Source: UBA7359 sp038142205
GTDB taxonomy: Bacteria > Pseudomonadota > Gammaproteobacteria > Eutrophobiales > Eutrophobiaceae
NCBI GenBank assembly: GCA_038142205.1
Contig: JAYQJO010000001.1
Coordinates: forward strand, 682,001-746,000
DNA length: 64,000 nucleotides
Direction: 5' to 3'
Below the pieces are notes generated by a model that ran no database searches, was not told the DNA's origin, and saw nothing but the letters and a program-made list of their open reading frames with translations. The translations under genes and the position numbers were made by a program. How positions within the stretch are numbered: the stretch's first letter is position 1; each line of letters starts with the position of its first letter. Below, in pieces: positions 8,177 to 18,646 of the stretch.

Positions 8177-10585
8177 ATGACAAAAGAAACTGAGACACTT
8201 CCTGTTCTTCCCCTTCGTGATGTTGTTGTTTATCCACACATGGTTATTCCCTTGTTTGTCGGACGTGAAAAGTCGATTAAAGCATTGGATAAAGCGATGG
8301 AGGGCAGTAAACAAATTTTACTTGTTGCGCAGAAAAGCGCTGCTGAGGATGAGCCCGGTCAAGATGAAACCTATAATATTGGAACACTTGCCAATATTTT
8401 ACAGCTATTAAAATTACCAGATGGCACGATTAAGGTTTTAGTCGAAGGTACAGCCAGAGCAGGCATAAAAGATTATCGCGATGAAGACGGTATGTTTGTC
8501 GCTGATGTTGAATTACTTGAAGGTGTTGTCGCCGATGAACAGGAAATGGACGTGCATGCGCGTTCAGCAATGAATCAGTTCGAGCAGTATGTAAAATTAA
8601 ACAAGAAAGTTCCGCCAGAAATTATTTCCTCGCTTACCAGTATTGATGATGCCAGTCGCTTGGCTGATACGATCGCAGCGCATATGTCGATAAAAATAGA
8701 GGAAAAACAACATGTTCTGGAGATTATCGATATAAAAGAACGCCTTGAGCATCTCATCCATTTGATGGAATCAGAGATTGATTTGTTGCAGGTCGAAAAA
8801 CGTATTCGTGGTCGTGTGAAGTCTCAAATGGAAAAGAGCCAGCGCGAGTATTATTTGAATGAGCAGATGAAAGCGATTCAGAAAGAGTTGGGTGAAATGG
8901 ATGATGTGCCTAATGAAATTGATGAATTAACGGATAAAATTGAAAAAGCAGGTATGCATAAAGAGGCTAGGGAAAAGGCTGATTCAGAATTAAATAAACT
9001 GAAAATGATGTCGCCGATGTCTGCGGAGGCGACGGTAGTTCGTAATTACATAGACTGGCTTGTTGGCGTGCCATGGAAAAAGCGTAGTAAGGTTTCACAA
9101 GATATAGCCAAAGCAGAAAACATACTTGAAGAAGATCATTTTGGATTGGAAAAAGTAAAAGAACGTATTCTCGAATATCTTGCTGTACAACAACGCGTCA
9201 AGAAAATGAAAGGTCCTATCTTATGCCTGGTCGGTCCTCCTGGTGTCGGTAAAACATCGCTTGGCCGTTCTATTGCCAGAGCAACAAACCGTAAATTTAT
9301 TCGCATGTCTTTGGGTGGCGTTCGTGACGAAGCTGAAATTCGAGGTCATAGACGAACTTATATCGGTTCTATGCCCGGAAAAATTGTCCAAGGCATGTCA
9401 AAAATCGGTAAGAAAAACCCGCTTTTCTTGCTTGATGAAATAGACAAGATGGCAATGGATTCACGAGGTGATCCAGCATCGGCTTTACTGGAAGTTTTAG
9501 ATCCGGAACAAAATAACACGTTTAACGACCACTATCTTGAAGTTGATTATGATTTATCCGAAGTCATGTTTGTGACGACGGCGAATAGTTTAAATATTCC
9601 TGGACCTTTATTAGATCGTATGGAAATTATTCGTATCTCCGGTTATACCGAAGATGAAAAAATTAATATTGCTAAGCGTTATTTGATACCGAAGCAATTT
9701 ACAAGTAATGGTATAAAAGAAGGTGAAGTAGTTATTAGAGAAGGTGTTATTCGCGATATTATTCGTTATTACACGCGAGAAGCAGGTGTTCGTAGTCTTG
9801 ACAGGGAAATTGCGAATATATGCAGAAAAATAGTGAAGCAAATTTTGCTTAAACCTACTGATAAAACAGTCACAGTCACTGAGAAAAAACTTGAATCTTT
9901 ATTAGGCGTTAAAAGATTCCGTTATGGTCGAGCTGAAGAAGAAGATCGTATCGGTCAGGTTACCGGACTTGCCTGGACGGAAGTTGGTGGTGAATTATTG
10001 ACGATTGAAGCGGCTATGGTTGATGGTAAAGGAAAAATAACACGTACTGGTAAATTAGGTGAAGTTATGCAGGAGTCAATCGAAGCAGCGATGACTGTTG
10101 TCAGAAGCCGTAGTAATATTCTCGGTATTGATCATGATTTCTATAAGGAAAATGATTTTCATATTCATGTGCCGGAAGGAGCGACACCAAAAGATGGGCC
10201 AAGTGCCGGTGTGGGTATGTGTACAGCGCTTGTTTCTGCACTTTGTAAAATTCCTGTTAAATCCAGTGTTGCGATGACAGGAGAAATTACCTTACGTGGT
10301 GAAGTGTTGCCAATTGGCGGTTTAAAAGAAAAATTACTTGCTGCGCTAAGAGGAGGAATTGAAACAGTATTAATACCTTACGAGAATGATCGAGAATTAT
10401 CCGAGATTCCAAAGAACATAAAACAGAATCTTGATATTCGACCGGTTAAATGGATTGATGAAGTACTTGAGGTGGCATTGGAAAAAATGCCGGAGCCGAG
10501 TGCCAAAAGTGGTTCTGAATCTGATATAGTCAAAACCGAAGAAGTAATAGGAAAAGAGAAAAACGATTTAATCCGACCACACTAA
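8177..10585 (+). CDS. lon: Endopeptidase La (Lon protease)
   Basis: ATP-dependent AAA+ serine protease for misfolded and regulatory proteins in the cytoplasm. The 802-residue protein has an N-terminal substrate-binding LON domain (LPVLPLRDVVVYPHMVIPLF at the start), Walker A GPPGVGKT (~355-362), Walker B FLLDEIDKM, and a C-terminal Ser-Lys protease domain with catalytic Ser676 (PKDGPSAG) and Lys719 (GLKEKL). It belongs to the clpXP-lon-hupB synteny block and has a heat-shock-type promoter upstream. Confidence 0.98.
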   Translation: MTKETETLPVLPLRDVVVYPHMVIPLFVGREKSIKALDKAMEGSKQILLVAQKSAAEDEPGQDETYNIGTLANILQLLKLPDGTIKVLVEGTARAGIKDYRDEDGMFVADVELLEGVVADEQEMDVHARSAMNQFEQYVKLNKKVPPEIISSLTSIDDASRLADTIAAHMSIKIEEKQHVLEIIDIKERLEHLIHLMESEIDLLQVEKRIRGRVKSQMEKSQREYYLNEQMKAIQKELGEMDDVPNEIDELTDKIEKAGMHKEAREKADSELNKLKMMSPMSAEATVVRNYIDWLVGVPWKKRSKVSQDIAKAENILEEDHFGLEKVKERILEYLAVQQRVKKMKGPILCLVGPPGVGKTSLGRSIARATNRKFIRMSLGGVRDEAEIRGHRRTYIGSMPGKIVQGMSKIGKKNPLFLLDEIDKMAMDSRGDPASALLEVLDPEQNNTFNDHYLEVDYDLSEVMFVTTANSLNIPGPLLDRMEIIRISGYTEDEKINIAKRYLIPKQFTSNGIKEGEVVIREGVIRDIIRYYTREAGVRSLDREIANICRKIVKQILLKPTDKTVTVTEKKLESLLGVKRFRYGRAEEEDRIGQVTGLAWTEVGGELLTIEAAMVDGKGKITRTGKLGEVMQESIEAAMTVVRSRSNILGIDHDFYKENDFHIHVPEGATPKDGPSAGVGMCTALVSALCKIPVKSSVAMTGEITLRGEVLPIGGLKEKLLAALRGGIETVLIPYENDRELSEIPKNIKQNLDIRPVKWIDEVLEVALEKMPEPSAKSGSESDIVKTEEVIGKEKNDLIRPH

Positions 10586-10613
10586 ATTATTTGCATCTGT
10601 TTGAAACCATTGC

Positions 10614-10642
10614 TTGACGCCTATTTCAGCTCTTGGTATAAA
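10614..10642 (+). promoter_or_regulatory. Sigma-70 promoter of hupB
   Basis: TTGACG (10614-10619), a 17-nt spacer and TATAAA (10637-10642) form a near-consensus sigma-70 promoter between lon and hupB. It gives a leader of roughly 100 nt before the HU start. Confidence 0.7.
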
Positions 10643-10752
10643 ACTAGCGCAAAAAAAAAGTATCCAGGTCAAAAGAACAATACTATCTCACCAGTCAGAC
10701 ACATATCTGTAATAGCTGTAGCTGGGAATTATATACAAGGGGAATAATTATT

Positions 10753-11025
10753 ATGAATAAAGCTGAACTTATTGATGCTGTAGCCGATTCTGCAGATTTG
10801 TCTAAAGCATCTGCAGGACGAGCATTGGATGCAGCAATAGAAGCAATAACAAAAGCACTTAAAAAAGGTGATACCGTTACATTAGTAGGGTTTGGAACAT
10901 TTTCAGTTCGTAAGCGTGCAGCGCGTACGGGTCGTAACCCAAGAACGGGTGAAGAAATAAAAATCAAAGCGTCAAAAGTTCCTGGCTTTAAAGCTGGCAA
11001 AGCTCTCAAGGATGCCATAAACTAG
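10753..11025 (+). CDS. hupB: DNA-binding protein HU (beta type)
   Basis: Nucleoid-associated dimer that bends DNA non-specifically. The 90-residue length is exact for the family. The sequence shows the dimer helices MNKAELIDAVADSADLSKA and the beta-arm signature VGFGTFSVRKRAARTGRNP, with Pro at the arm tip. The position after lon is the conserved place for hupB. The start follows an AGGGGAA ribosome binding site. Confidence 0.97.
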   Translation: MNKAELIDAVADSADLSKASAGRALDAAIEAITKALKKGDTVTLVGFGTFSVRKRAARTGRNPRTGEEIKIKASKVPGFKAGKALKDAIN

Positions 11026-11034
11026 CGCGCCCTT

Positions 11035-11110
11035 GGGTGCTTAGCTCAGTTGGTAGAGCGTCGCCTTTACACGGCGTAGGTCGGGGGTTCGAATCCCTCA
11101 GCACCCACCA
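11035..11110 (+). tRNA. tRNA-Val (anticodon UAC)
   Basis: This 76-nt cloverleaf has acceptor stem GGGTGCT/AGCACCC, anticodon stem CGCC/GGCG around TTTACAC (anticodon UAC), a GGTTCGAATCC T-loop and encoded CCA. It lies 9 nt after hupB. Confidence 0.97.
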
Positions 11111-11143
11111 TGTTAAAAATTTAATAAGAGTAGAACACACTTA

Positions 11144-11220
11144 GGAGTGGTAGTTCAGTTGGTTAGAATACCGGCCTGTCACGCCGGGGGTCGCGGGTTC
11201 GAGTCCCGTCCACTCCGCCA
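11144..11220 (+). tRNA. tRNA-Asp (anticodon GUC)
   Basis: This 77-nt cloverleaf has acceptor stem GGAGTGG/CCACTCC, anticodon loop CTGTCAC (anticodon GUC), a GGTTCGAGTCC T-arm and encoded CCA. It is paired with the upstream tRNA-Val in one transcription unit ending at the terminator at 11231-11263. Confidence 0.97.
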
Positions 11221-11230
11221 ACAGATTAGC

Positions 11231-11263
11231 CGGGTGTATCATTAAAGTGATACGCCCGTTTTT
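11231..11263 (+). terminator. Rho-independent terminator after the tRNA pair
   Basis: CGGGTGTATCA and TGATACGCCCG form an 11-bp stem with one G-T pair and a 6-nt loop, followed by a T5 tract. It should end the hupB/tRNA transcript before ppiD. Confidence 0.85.
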
Positions 11264-11293
11264 ATTTATAATAGAGAGAAAGTTGGGTTTGTC

Positions 11294-13225
11294 ATGTTAG
11301 GAGTTATCAGAGATAAAGCATCAGGTGTTGTTGCCAGTGTTATTGTTGGCGCATTAATTATTTCATTTGCGTTCTGGGGTGTTAATTCTTACTTTGGCGG
11401 TCCTAATGTTAATGTCGCTACGGTTAATGATTCCGAAATAAGCTATCAAACCTTCCAGCGTTCTTTTTATTCTTTACGTCAGCAAATGCAAGCTGTTCTA
11501 GGCGGTGATACGCTTAGCATGGAAGAAGAAGACTATGTTAAAGAACAAACTTTACAAAGTCTGGTTGATAGAGAGTTAGTCAATCAAATAATTGAAGATA
11601 ACCACTTACGTGTCAGCAATGAGAAAGTTGTTGATACGATCAAAAATCTGGAATATTTCAAAGGTGAAAAAGGATTTGACCGCTATAAATATGAAAGAGC
11701 TGTTTCAAGTATGGGTATGGACTCTGTTGTTTTTGAAACTCAACTTAGGATGGACTTATTGGCCGAACAACTTCAGGCGGCTTTGTCTGATAGCCTTTTC
11801 GTGCTTGATTCTGAACTCGAAAATGTTCTTAAGTTGAAATCACAAACGCGAGATATTACTTACACAACACTGAATCTCGCTTCATTTATAGAAGATACAA
11901 GTGAAGTTGCAGATACTGAAGTCGAAGACTTTTATAAAGCAAATCCTGATAAGTTTGCTGAACCTGAAAAAGTTAAAATTGCTTATTTAGAACTTGATGT
12001 AAATGGGTTGGCAAAAAACATTGAGTCAGATGAAGAAAGCCTCCGCAGCTATTACAGTGATAATAAAGATACTTATGATGTTGCTGAACAACGTTCAATT
12101 ACTAAACTATTTGTACAAACTGCAGAAAAAAATGCAGACAACGAGTATGAAGAAGTAACAGAAGAAGAAAAGGCCAAGGCAAAGCAAGCTATTGAAAAAG
12201 CATTAGCCCGCGTTAAAGAAGGCAAAACCTTTGAAGAAGTGTTAGAAAGTTTCACAGAAGAAGGCAAAGGTGCTTTGCAATTTAGCGAAAATAACTTTCT
12301 ACCAAAAGGTGTTCTGGAGAAAGAAGTTGAAGAGTTTCTATTTGCTTCTGAAGAAGGTGCTATTAGTGATGTTATTGAGAGCAAAAAAGGTTTCAATATT
12401 ATTAAAGTTGGTGAAATCAGAGGTGGACCAAAAAATGTATATGAAACTGTTGCAGAACAGGTCGCGCAAGACTATAAACGCGATCAAGCTGAACTACAGT
12501 TTTTTGAATTAGCCGATCAATTAACCAATCTGAGTTATGAACATTCTGATTCGTTAGAGGTAGCTGCAGAAGCGATAAATGGAGATATTGTTGAAACAGA
12601 TTTTTTCAGTCGTGATAGCGCTTCAGATGGCATAATATCTAAACCTCAGATTATCACAGCAAGTTTTAATGATGAATTAATTAGCTCCGGTAGGAACAGC
12701 GATGCGATAGAGCTGTCTGATAATCATATTGTTGTTTTAAGAGTATTGGAACATCAGGTAGCCAAAACTAAAGCATTAGAAGATGTGCGCGATGATGTTA
12801 TAGCGGAAATCAGACTTGGAAGAGCAGCAAAGAAAATTACAGAAGAAAGCAACTCAATCGTAAAACAACTTGAGTCTGGTGTTTCTACAGAGAGTATTGA
12901 GAGCGATGTTAAACTTGTATGGGCGTCCGTCGAAAAAACAACACGCGAAAGTATTGAAGTAAACAGATCTGTGCTACGAAATGCCTTTCAACTAGGCGTT
13001 CCTGAAGATAAGCCGCTTGTTGCCAGTAATCGTTTAGGCAGTGGTGATTATTCAATTGTTATCGTCACAGCGGTTCATAAAGCTGAAGTTGTTGATAAAG
13101 AAGATGAACTGGCTAAATCAACAGATATAAACATACGACGTACTCGTGGAAACAATGAGTGGCAAGAGTTTATTAAAAATGCGAAGAGCAATGCGGAGAT
13201 TAAACTCTTTAGAGAAAATATTTAA
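11294..13225 (+). CDS. ppiD: Peptidyl-prolyl cis-trans isomerase D (SurA-like periplasmic chaperone)
   Basis: Inner-membrane-anchored periplasmic chaperone near the Sec translocon. The 643 residues contain one N-terminal transmembrane anchor (about 13-34, VVASVIVGALIISFAFWGV), a SurA_N-like chaperone domain, a parvulin-like domain (~255-372) and a C-terminal chaperone region. The length matches PpiD (~620). The parvulin catalytic residues look poorly conserved, as in many PpiD proteins. It follows hupB, as in many gammaproteobacteria. Confidence 0.93.
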   Translation: MLGVIRDKASGVVASVIVGALIISFAFWGVNSYFGGPNVNVATVNDSEISYQTFQRSFYSLRQQMQAVLGGDTLSMEEEDYVKEQTLQSLVDRELVNQIIEDNHLRVSNEKVVDTIKNLEYFKGEKGFDRYKYERAVSSMGMDSVVFETQLRMDLLAEQLQAALSDSLFVLDSELENVLKLKSQTRDITYTTLNLASFIEDTSEVADTEVEDFYKANPDKFAEPEKVKIAYLELDVNGLAKNIESDEESLRSYYSDNKDTYDVAEQRSITKLFVQTAEKNADNEYEEVTEEEKAKAKQAIEKALARVKEGKTFEEVLESFTEEGKGALQFSENNFLPKGVLEKEVEEFLFASEEGAISDVIESKKGFNIIKVGEIRGGPKNVYETVAEQVAQDYKRDQAELQFFELADQLTNLSYEHSDSLEVAAEAINGDIVETDFFSRDSASDGIISKPQIITASFNDELISSGRNSDAIELSDNHIVVLRVLEHQVAKTKALEDVRDDVIAEIRLGRAAKKITEESNSIVKQLESGVSTESIESDVKLVWASVEKTTRESIEVNRSVLRNAFQLGVPEDKPLVASNRLGSGDYSIVIVTAVHKAEVVDKEDELAKSTDINIRRTRGNNEWQEFIKNAKSNAEIKLFRENI

Positions 13226-13272
13226 TAACTCGCTTGGTTAAATTCATTAGTCTTTAATCAAACTGGTTTTGT

Positions 13273-14534
13273 TTAATATATTTTTTCCCCTTCAGTTTTG
13301 GCAACAATAACTGCGCAACAACTGTCACTAAATACGTTTACAGCTGTTCTTGTCATATCCAGAATCCTGTCCGTTACCAGAAGCAAGCCAATTCCTTCCA
13401 ACGGTAAACCAATAACACCGAGAATAACAGTAATTGCGACAAGACTGGCTGCAGGAATACCGGCAACACCGATTGATGTTAAAAGAGCGACAAGAACGAT
13501 TGTAAACTGTGTTGTAAAAGTCAGATCCAGACCATAAGCTTGAGCAATAAATATTGCAGCAACACACTCATATAAAGCCGTACCATCCATGTTGATGGTT
13601 GCCCCTAACGGTAATACGAAAGAAGTTGTCTGGTTTGATACGCCTGCCTTTTTTCTATACATTCCATAGTAATGGGTAATGTGCCTGAGGAAGACGCCGT
13701 TGAAAAAGCAGTAAGCATTGCCGGAGCCATCGTCGTGTAATGACTTAACGGGTTTATCTTTACAACAGTTTTTAATAATAAAGCCAGCGTTATAAATTTA
13801 TGAAAAAGTAGTGCCAGTAATACAGTTATAAAAAATAAAAGCAAGGGCTGGAAAGCACTAAAACCAGTAGCCGTAATTGTTTTAGCCACAAGCCCAAATA
13901 CACCGATGGGCGCAAACTTCATAACAAACATGGTTATTGCCATCATTGTGTTAAACACGCCTTGCCAGAAGTTTTCTAAAGCCTGTTTTTGTTGTCCAGC
14001 AAGTTGGCTCATAAAATAGCCAAATAACATGCCGAAGAAGATGAGTCCAAGCATTTGACCTTCGGCTGCTGCTTTTACGATATTGGTCGGCACCATACGA
14101 AGAAAAACATCGGTTATATCACTGGCACTGCGATCTTCAACACGTTCTAATTGAGAAGCGACTTCTGTATCTGTACTCAGATTGAGTATTTCTCCTGCCG
14201 GTTTCCCATCAACGATGCCAGGCGTTAGAACATTGACAAAAATTAGGCCGATAAGAATAGCTAATAGACTTGATAATAAATAAAAACCTATTGTTTTACT
14301 TCCCAGTCGTCCAAGGTTTTCACTAGCACCGATACTGGATATGCCGCAAATAATAGAGGAAAGCACAAGCGGCACGATGATCATCTTCAGCGCATTTAGA
14401 AAAAGGGTGCCGATAAAGCTAAAGATGCTATAGAAAGTGACACTGCCTATAGCAGTGTCCTTATCTATCATTGCCCCAATCAGCATTGCCAAAATAATGG
14501 CAATAAGAATTTGCCAATGTAATTTCAGCTTCAT
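13273..14534 (-). CDS. Dicarboxylate/amino acid:cation symporter (DAACS), frameshifted
   Basis: GltP/DctA-type inner-membrane secondary transporter for C4-dicarboxylates or glutamate/aspartate. The N-terminal ~300 residues lie in one frame and the C-terminal ~125 in another. They join inside the family signature SSSGTLPITMECIEKK-AGVS. The break is a 6-base homopolymer (T6 on the plus strand, 13649-13654); one more base restores a 420-residue transporter, the usual length. The C-terminal part has the GATINMDGTALYE substrate-site motif. It converges with ppiD. The single-base loss is most simply a sequencing or assembly indel. Confidence 0.85.
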
Positions 14535-14623
14535 TACAGTTTTAACTTGTTAAGTAAATGAGTTGAAATGAGCTTATGCATAAAGGAATAATCATTGTCC
14601 TGTTAAAATAGTGTTTCGGGCAT

Positions 14624-15400
14624 TTAGCCCATCCCGATTGAATTAAATCCATTATCAACGTAAGTGATTTCGCCGGTGATAGCTGACGCGTAATCAGAAC
14701 ACATAAATGCGGCAACGTTACCGACTTCATCAATCGTGACATTGCGTCTAAGAGGCGAGACTTTTTCAACATGATTCAAAAAGTCACGCATGCCGCTAAT
14801 ACCGGACGCTGCCAAGGTACGAATTGGACCTGCTGAGAGTGCATTAACACGGATTCCTTCTGGTCCGAGGCTGGAAGCCATGTAACGAACATTGGCTTCA
14901 AGGCTAGCTTTAGCGACACCCATGACATTGTAATTAGGCATAGCGCGTACAGCGCCAATATAGCTGAGTGTCAGCATTGAGCCGTTTCGACCTTTCATCA
15001 TTTCCCTGGAAGCATCAGCCAGCGCAGAAAAACTATAGGAACTAATTTCGTGTGCCTGTAGAAAGCCTTGACGGGTGACATTTTCTAAATATTCGCCATC
15101 AAGTTGTTCTTTTGGCGCGAAAGCTACAGAATGAACCAATATGTCCAAGCCATCCCAATAATCGTCCAAATGCTCGAAAACAGATTGAATTTCTTCATCA
15201 CTGGAAACATCACAGGGGACAACGATTTCTGAGCCGAGTTCTTCGGCAAATTTTTCGACCCTGCCGCGTAATTTGTCATTTTGATAGGTAAAAGCCAGTT
15301 CAGCGCCTTCACGATGCATCGCTTGCGCAATACCCCAGGCAATTGAACGGTTACTGGCAACGCCAACAATTAGAGCACGTTTATTATCAAGTAGTCCCAT
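14624..15400 (-). CDS. fabI: Enoyl-[acyl-carrier-protein] reductase (NADH)
   Basis: Last reductive step of fatty-acid elongation. The 258-residue SDR-type enzyme has the family's divergent nucleotide-binding motif GVASNRSIAWG near the N terminus. The active-site set Tyr147, Tyr157 and Lys164 is visible in YIGAVRAMPNYNVMGVAKAS. The AGPIRTLAASGI substrate-loop segment is also characteristic of FabI. It is transcribed divergently from the ABC transporter operon. Confidence 0.97.
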   Translation of the reverse strand: MGLLDNKRALIVGVASNRSIAWGIAQAMHREGAELAFTYQNDKLRGRVEKFAEELGSEIVVPCDVSSDEEIQSVFEHLDDYWDGLDILVHSVAFAPKEQLDGEYLENVTRQGFLQAHEISSYSFSALADASREMMKGRNGSMLTLSYIGAVRAMPNYNVMGVAKASLEANVRYMASSLGPEGIRVNALSAGPIRTLAASGISGMRDFLNHVEKVSPLRRNVTIDEVGNVAAFMCSDYASAITGEITYVDNGFNSIGMG

Positions 15401-15459
15401 CTGTGTTTATCCTTCTTAATATTGTTATTTGAAACTTTTTATTGTTTGAATATCTAAAG

Positions 15460-15487
15460 TGTACAGAAAAATGCACGCGTTTATAAT
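15460..15487 (+). promoter_or_regulatory. Candidate promoter of the peptide ABC operon
   Basis: A consensus TATAAT (15482-15487) follows TGTACA (15460-15465) at 16 nt. Transcription would start near 15494, so a GTG start at 15494 would be leaderless. This supports the ATG at 15527 for the binding protein. Confidence 0.5.
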
Positions 15488-15526
15488 GCACAGGTGACCA
15501 CAAAATACATAAAAATAATAAATAGA

Positions 15527-17674
15527 ATGAAGTTCGGCACTATATGGCTATTTCTCTGCTCATTCTTGCTTGCAGGGTGTGAGCAATCGGCATGGAATAA
15601 CCCCTACCCGCAAGAGGATGCGTCTAAACGCATCTATTATGACTCGTTTTCTGAGCGCCCCAAGCATCTTGACCCGGTCAGTTCCTATAGTTCAAATGAA
15701 TATGTGTTTTTAGGACAAATTTACGAGCCGCCATTGCAATATCACTTTTTAAAGCGTCCTTATGAATTAATACCGCTTACAGCGACAGAATTACCAAAGC
15801 CGGTATATCTGGATAGTGCTGGCAATGTTTTAGATGAAAATGCTGATCCTGAAAAAATTGAACAGGTTAAATACAGCATTTCAATCAAACCAGGTATTTT
15901 ATTTCAGCCACACCCTGCATTCGCAAAAGATGCTAGTGATAATTACCTTTATCATGATCTGAATCCTGAAAAATTAACGAATATTTATACCCTGTCTGAC
16001 TTTGATGTAGTTGGTACGCGTGAATTGCTGGCAAAAGATTATGTTTATCAGATAAAAAGAATGGCGCATCCGAAAATTCATTCTCCGATTGCCGGACTAA
16101 TGGGTAAGTATATTGTTGGGCTGACTGAACTCGCTAAAGAATTACATGATATTGATTTATCAAAAACAAACTACATTGATTTGAATGAGTATGAGTTGCC
16201 GGGTGTAAAGGTCATTGATGATATGACGTTTGAAATAACACTGAATCAGAAATACCCGCAATTTATATATTGGTTATCGATGAGCTTTTTTGCACCAATG
16301 CCGTGGGAAGCGGATTACTTTTATACACAAGAGGGTATGAAAGATAAAAACATAACACTTGATTGGTATCCGGTAGGCACAGGGCCATTCATGTTGTCAG
16401 AAAATAATCCAAATCGGCGAATGGTTTTGAAACAAAACCCGAACTTTCGTGGTGAAGCGTATCCGAAAGAAGGAGAGGAGGGTGATAGAGAATTAGGTTT
16501 GCTTGATGATGCGGGTAAGGAAATGCCATTTATCGATATGGCTATTTATAGCCTAGAAAAAGAGTCGATACCGTCATGGAATAAGTTCCTGGAAGGTTAT
16601 TACGATACTTCAGGTATTGTTTCAGATAGTTTTGATCAGGCTGTTCAGTTTAATGCCCAAGGTGATGCGCAACTAACGGGCGAAATGCAGGAAAAAGGAA
16701 TACGTTTAATAACAGCAATAACGACATCAACTTATTACAATGGTTTTAATATGGCGGATGACGTGATTGGCGGTAATAGTGAAAGCGCGCGCTTATTAAG
16801 ACAAGCTATATCAATAGCAGTAGATTACGAAGAATATATTTCAATATTTGCAAATGGACGTGGCAAACCGGCACAAGGACCTATTCCACCAGGAATATTT
16901 GGCTCTGTCGAAGGGGAAGCAGGAATAAACCCTTATGTATATGAATGGAAAAATGGTAAACCTGTCAGACGCGATATTGAATACGCAAAAGAATTAATGG
17001 TTAAAGCTGGCTATCCCAATGGACGAGATCGGGAAACAGGTAAGCCCTTAACATTAAACCTTGATACACCTGCATCAGGACCGGGTGCTAAAGCGGTATT
17101 CGACTGGATACGAAAACAATACGACAAGCTCGGTATTAATCTTGTTGTACGTGCAACTGACTATAATCGTTTCCAGGAAAAAGTACGTAAAGGCACAACG
17201 CAAATTTTTCAATGGGGCTGGAATGCGGATTACCCTGATCCGGAAAACTTTTTCTTTTTACTCTATGGCCCGAATGGAAAAGTTAAATATCAGGGAGAGA
17301 ATGCGTCAAATTACAGTGATCCAGAATTTGATAAATTATTTAATCAAATGAAAAGCATGAGTAACTCACCTGAAAGACAGGAAGTTATAAATCAGATGGT
17401 TGATATTGCCAGAAAAGATGCACCCTGGTTATGGGGCTTTCATCCTGTAGGTTTTTCTTTGCATCATGGTTGGTATCACAATGCAAAACCAAACCTGATG
17501 GCAAACAATAAATTAAAATATCGTCGCATAGAACCGCAGCAACGTTCAGAAAAACGAATAGCATGGAATAAACCTGTTTGGTGGCCGATTGCATTAGTCG
17601 TAATATTGGTAGTAGCGATATTACTGCCGGGTATTATTTCCTATCGCCGCAGAGAGAGGGAAGTAATCTTATGA
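15527..17674 (+). CDS. Peptide ABC transporter substrate-binding lipoprotein with C-terminal membrane anchor
   Basis: Family 5 extracellular solute-binding protein (OppA/DppA type). The 715-residue product starts with a lipoprotein signal peptide ending LLAGC (Cys18). The body has SBP_bac_5 features such as RPKHLDPVSSY, DWYPVGTGPFML and QWGWNADYPDPENFF. Unusually, it ends with a hydrophobic helix (~680-702, ALVVILVVAILLPG) and a basic tail, so it may be anchored at both ends. The stop overlaps the permease start (ATGA), and the next genes complete the transporter. Confidence 0.9.
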   Translation: MKFGTIWLFLCSFLLAGCEQSAWNNPYPQEDASKRIYYDSFSERPKHLDPVSSYSSNEYVFLGQIYEPPLQYHFLKRPYELIPLTATELPKPVYLDSAGNVLDENADPEKIEQVKYSISIKPGILFQPHPAFAKDASDNYLYHDLNPEKLTNIYTLSDFDVVGTRELLAKDYVYQIKRMAHPKIHSPIAGLMGKYIVGLTELAKELHDIDLSKTNYIDLNEYELPGVKVIDDMTFEITLNQKYPQFIYWLSMSFFAPMPWEADYFYTQEGMKDKNITLDWYPVGTGPFMLSENNPNRRMVLKQNPNFRGEAYPKEGEEGDRELGLLDDAGKEMPFIDMAIYSLEKESIPSWNKFLEGYYDTSGIVSDSFDQAVQFNAQGDAQLTGEMQEKGIRLITAITTSTYYNGFNMADDVIGGNSESARLLRQAISIAVDYEEYISIFANGRGKPAQGPIPPGIFGSVEGEAGINPYVYEWKNGKPVRRDIEYAKELMVKAGYPNGRDRETGKPLTLNLDTPASGPGAKAVFDWIRKQYDKLGINLVVRATDYNRFQEKVRKGTTQIFQWGWNADYPDPENFFFLLYGPNGKVKYQGENASNYSDPEFDKLFNQMKSMSNSPERQEVINQMVDIARKDAPWLWGFHPVGFSLHHGWYHNAKPNLMANNKLKYRRIEPQQRSEKRIAWNKPVWWPIALVVILVVAILLPGIISYRRREREVIL

Positions 17675-18646
17675 TGGCTTATATCGTAAGGCGTATTGCT
17701 TATGCCATTCCCATACGCATAGGTGTCAATATCATTACGTTTCTATTGTTTTTTGTTGTTAATACACCTGATGATATGGCTCGTATGCAACATGGCGCGA
17801 AACATGTTAGTGAAGCTGCCATAGAAAAGTGGAAAGAAGAAAGGGGCTATGACAAACCGATACTCTGGAACAGCGATGCCGAAGCATCAGAAAAAATAAC
17901 GGATACGATCTTTTTGAAAACTCAGTAAAACTGTTTTTGTTTGATTTTGGTCGTTCAGATAGTGGCCGTGATATTAGTTATGATATCAGTCAGCGTATGT
18001 GGCCCAGTCTTTCTATTACAGTACCCAGTTTACTATTAGGTCTATTGGCCTATATCACCTTTGGTTTAATACCGCCTTCTTCCGCGGCAGTTATATTGAT
18101 GTATCCGGTGTTATTCTTTGTGTTGCCATGATGTCGATATCCGGTTTGTTTTATATTATTGGCGGCCAGTTTCTAATAGGTAAAGTTCTGCATCTTGTGC
18201 CTATTTCCGGCTATGACACAGGGCTTAATGCAATTAAATTTACAGTCTTACCCGTATTAATCGGTTTGGTTGGCGGTATTGGTGCGAGTACCCGTTGGTA
18301 TAGAACTATTTTTCTTGAAGAGATGGGGAAGGATTATGTGCGTACAGCAAAAGCGAAAGGCTTATCAGAAACGATAGTTTTATATAAACATGTATTAGCG
18401 AATGGACTTATTCCAATTTTGACGGGAGTTGTTGTTATTCTGCCTACTTTATTTATGGGGAGTTTAATTGTTGAGTCCTTTTTCGCTATTCCCGGTTTAG
18501 GCAGCTATACCATCGATGCAATTAGTGCGCAGGATTTCGCCATTGTACGCTCGATGGTCTTCCTAGGTTCTGTGCTTTATATTATTGGTTTGATATTAAC
18601 TGACATCTCTTACACTCTCGTTGATCCAAGAGTGAGGCTAAACTAA
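17671..18646 (+). CDS. Peptide ABC transporter permease (DppB/OppB type), frameshifted
   Basis: Inner-membrane subunit of the oligopeptide-type importer. Three fragments in different frames cover one protein: MMAYIVRRIAYAIP, then FDFGRSDSGRDISYDISQR, then FRGSYID and the EAA-loop segment VRTAKAKGLSETIVLYKHVL. The first break is at a T5 run (17911-17915), where one more T restores the frame. The second lies near 18060-18070 and also needs one extra base. With both repaired the product is ~325 residues, the normal length. Start chosen at the ATG overlapping the upstream stop, with GAGGG upstream. Confidence 0.85.

Noticed and set aside
13649..13654. Programmed -1 frameshift in the symporter
   Set aside because: The A-rich site could slip, but several unrelated genes show the same one-base loss and no stimulatory structure was evident, so an indel is simpler.
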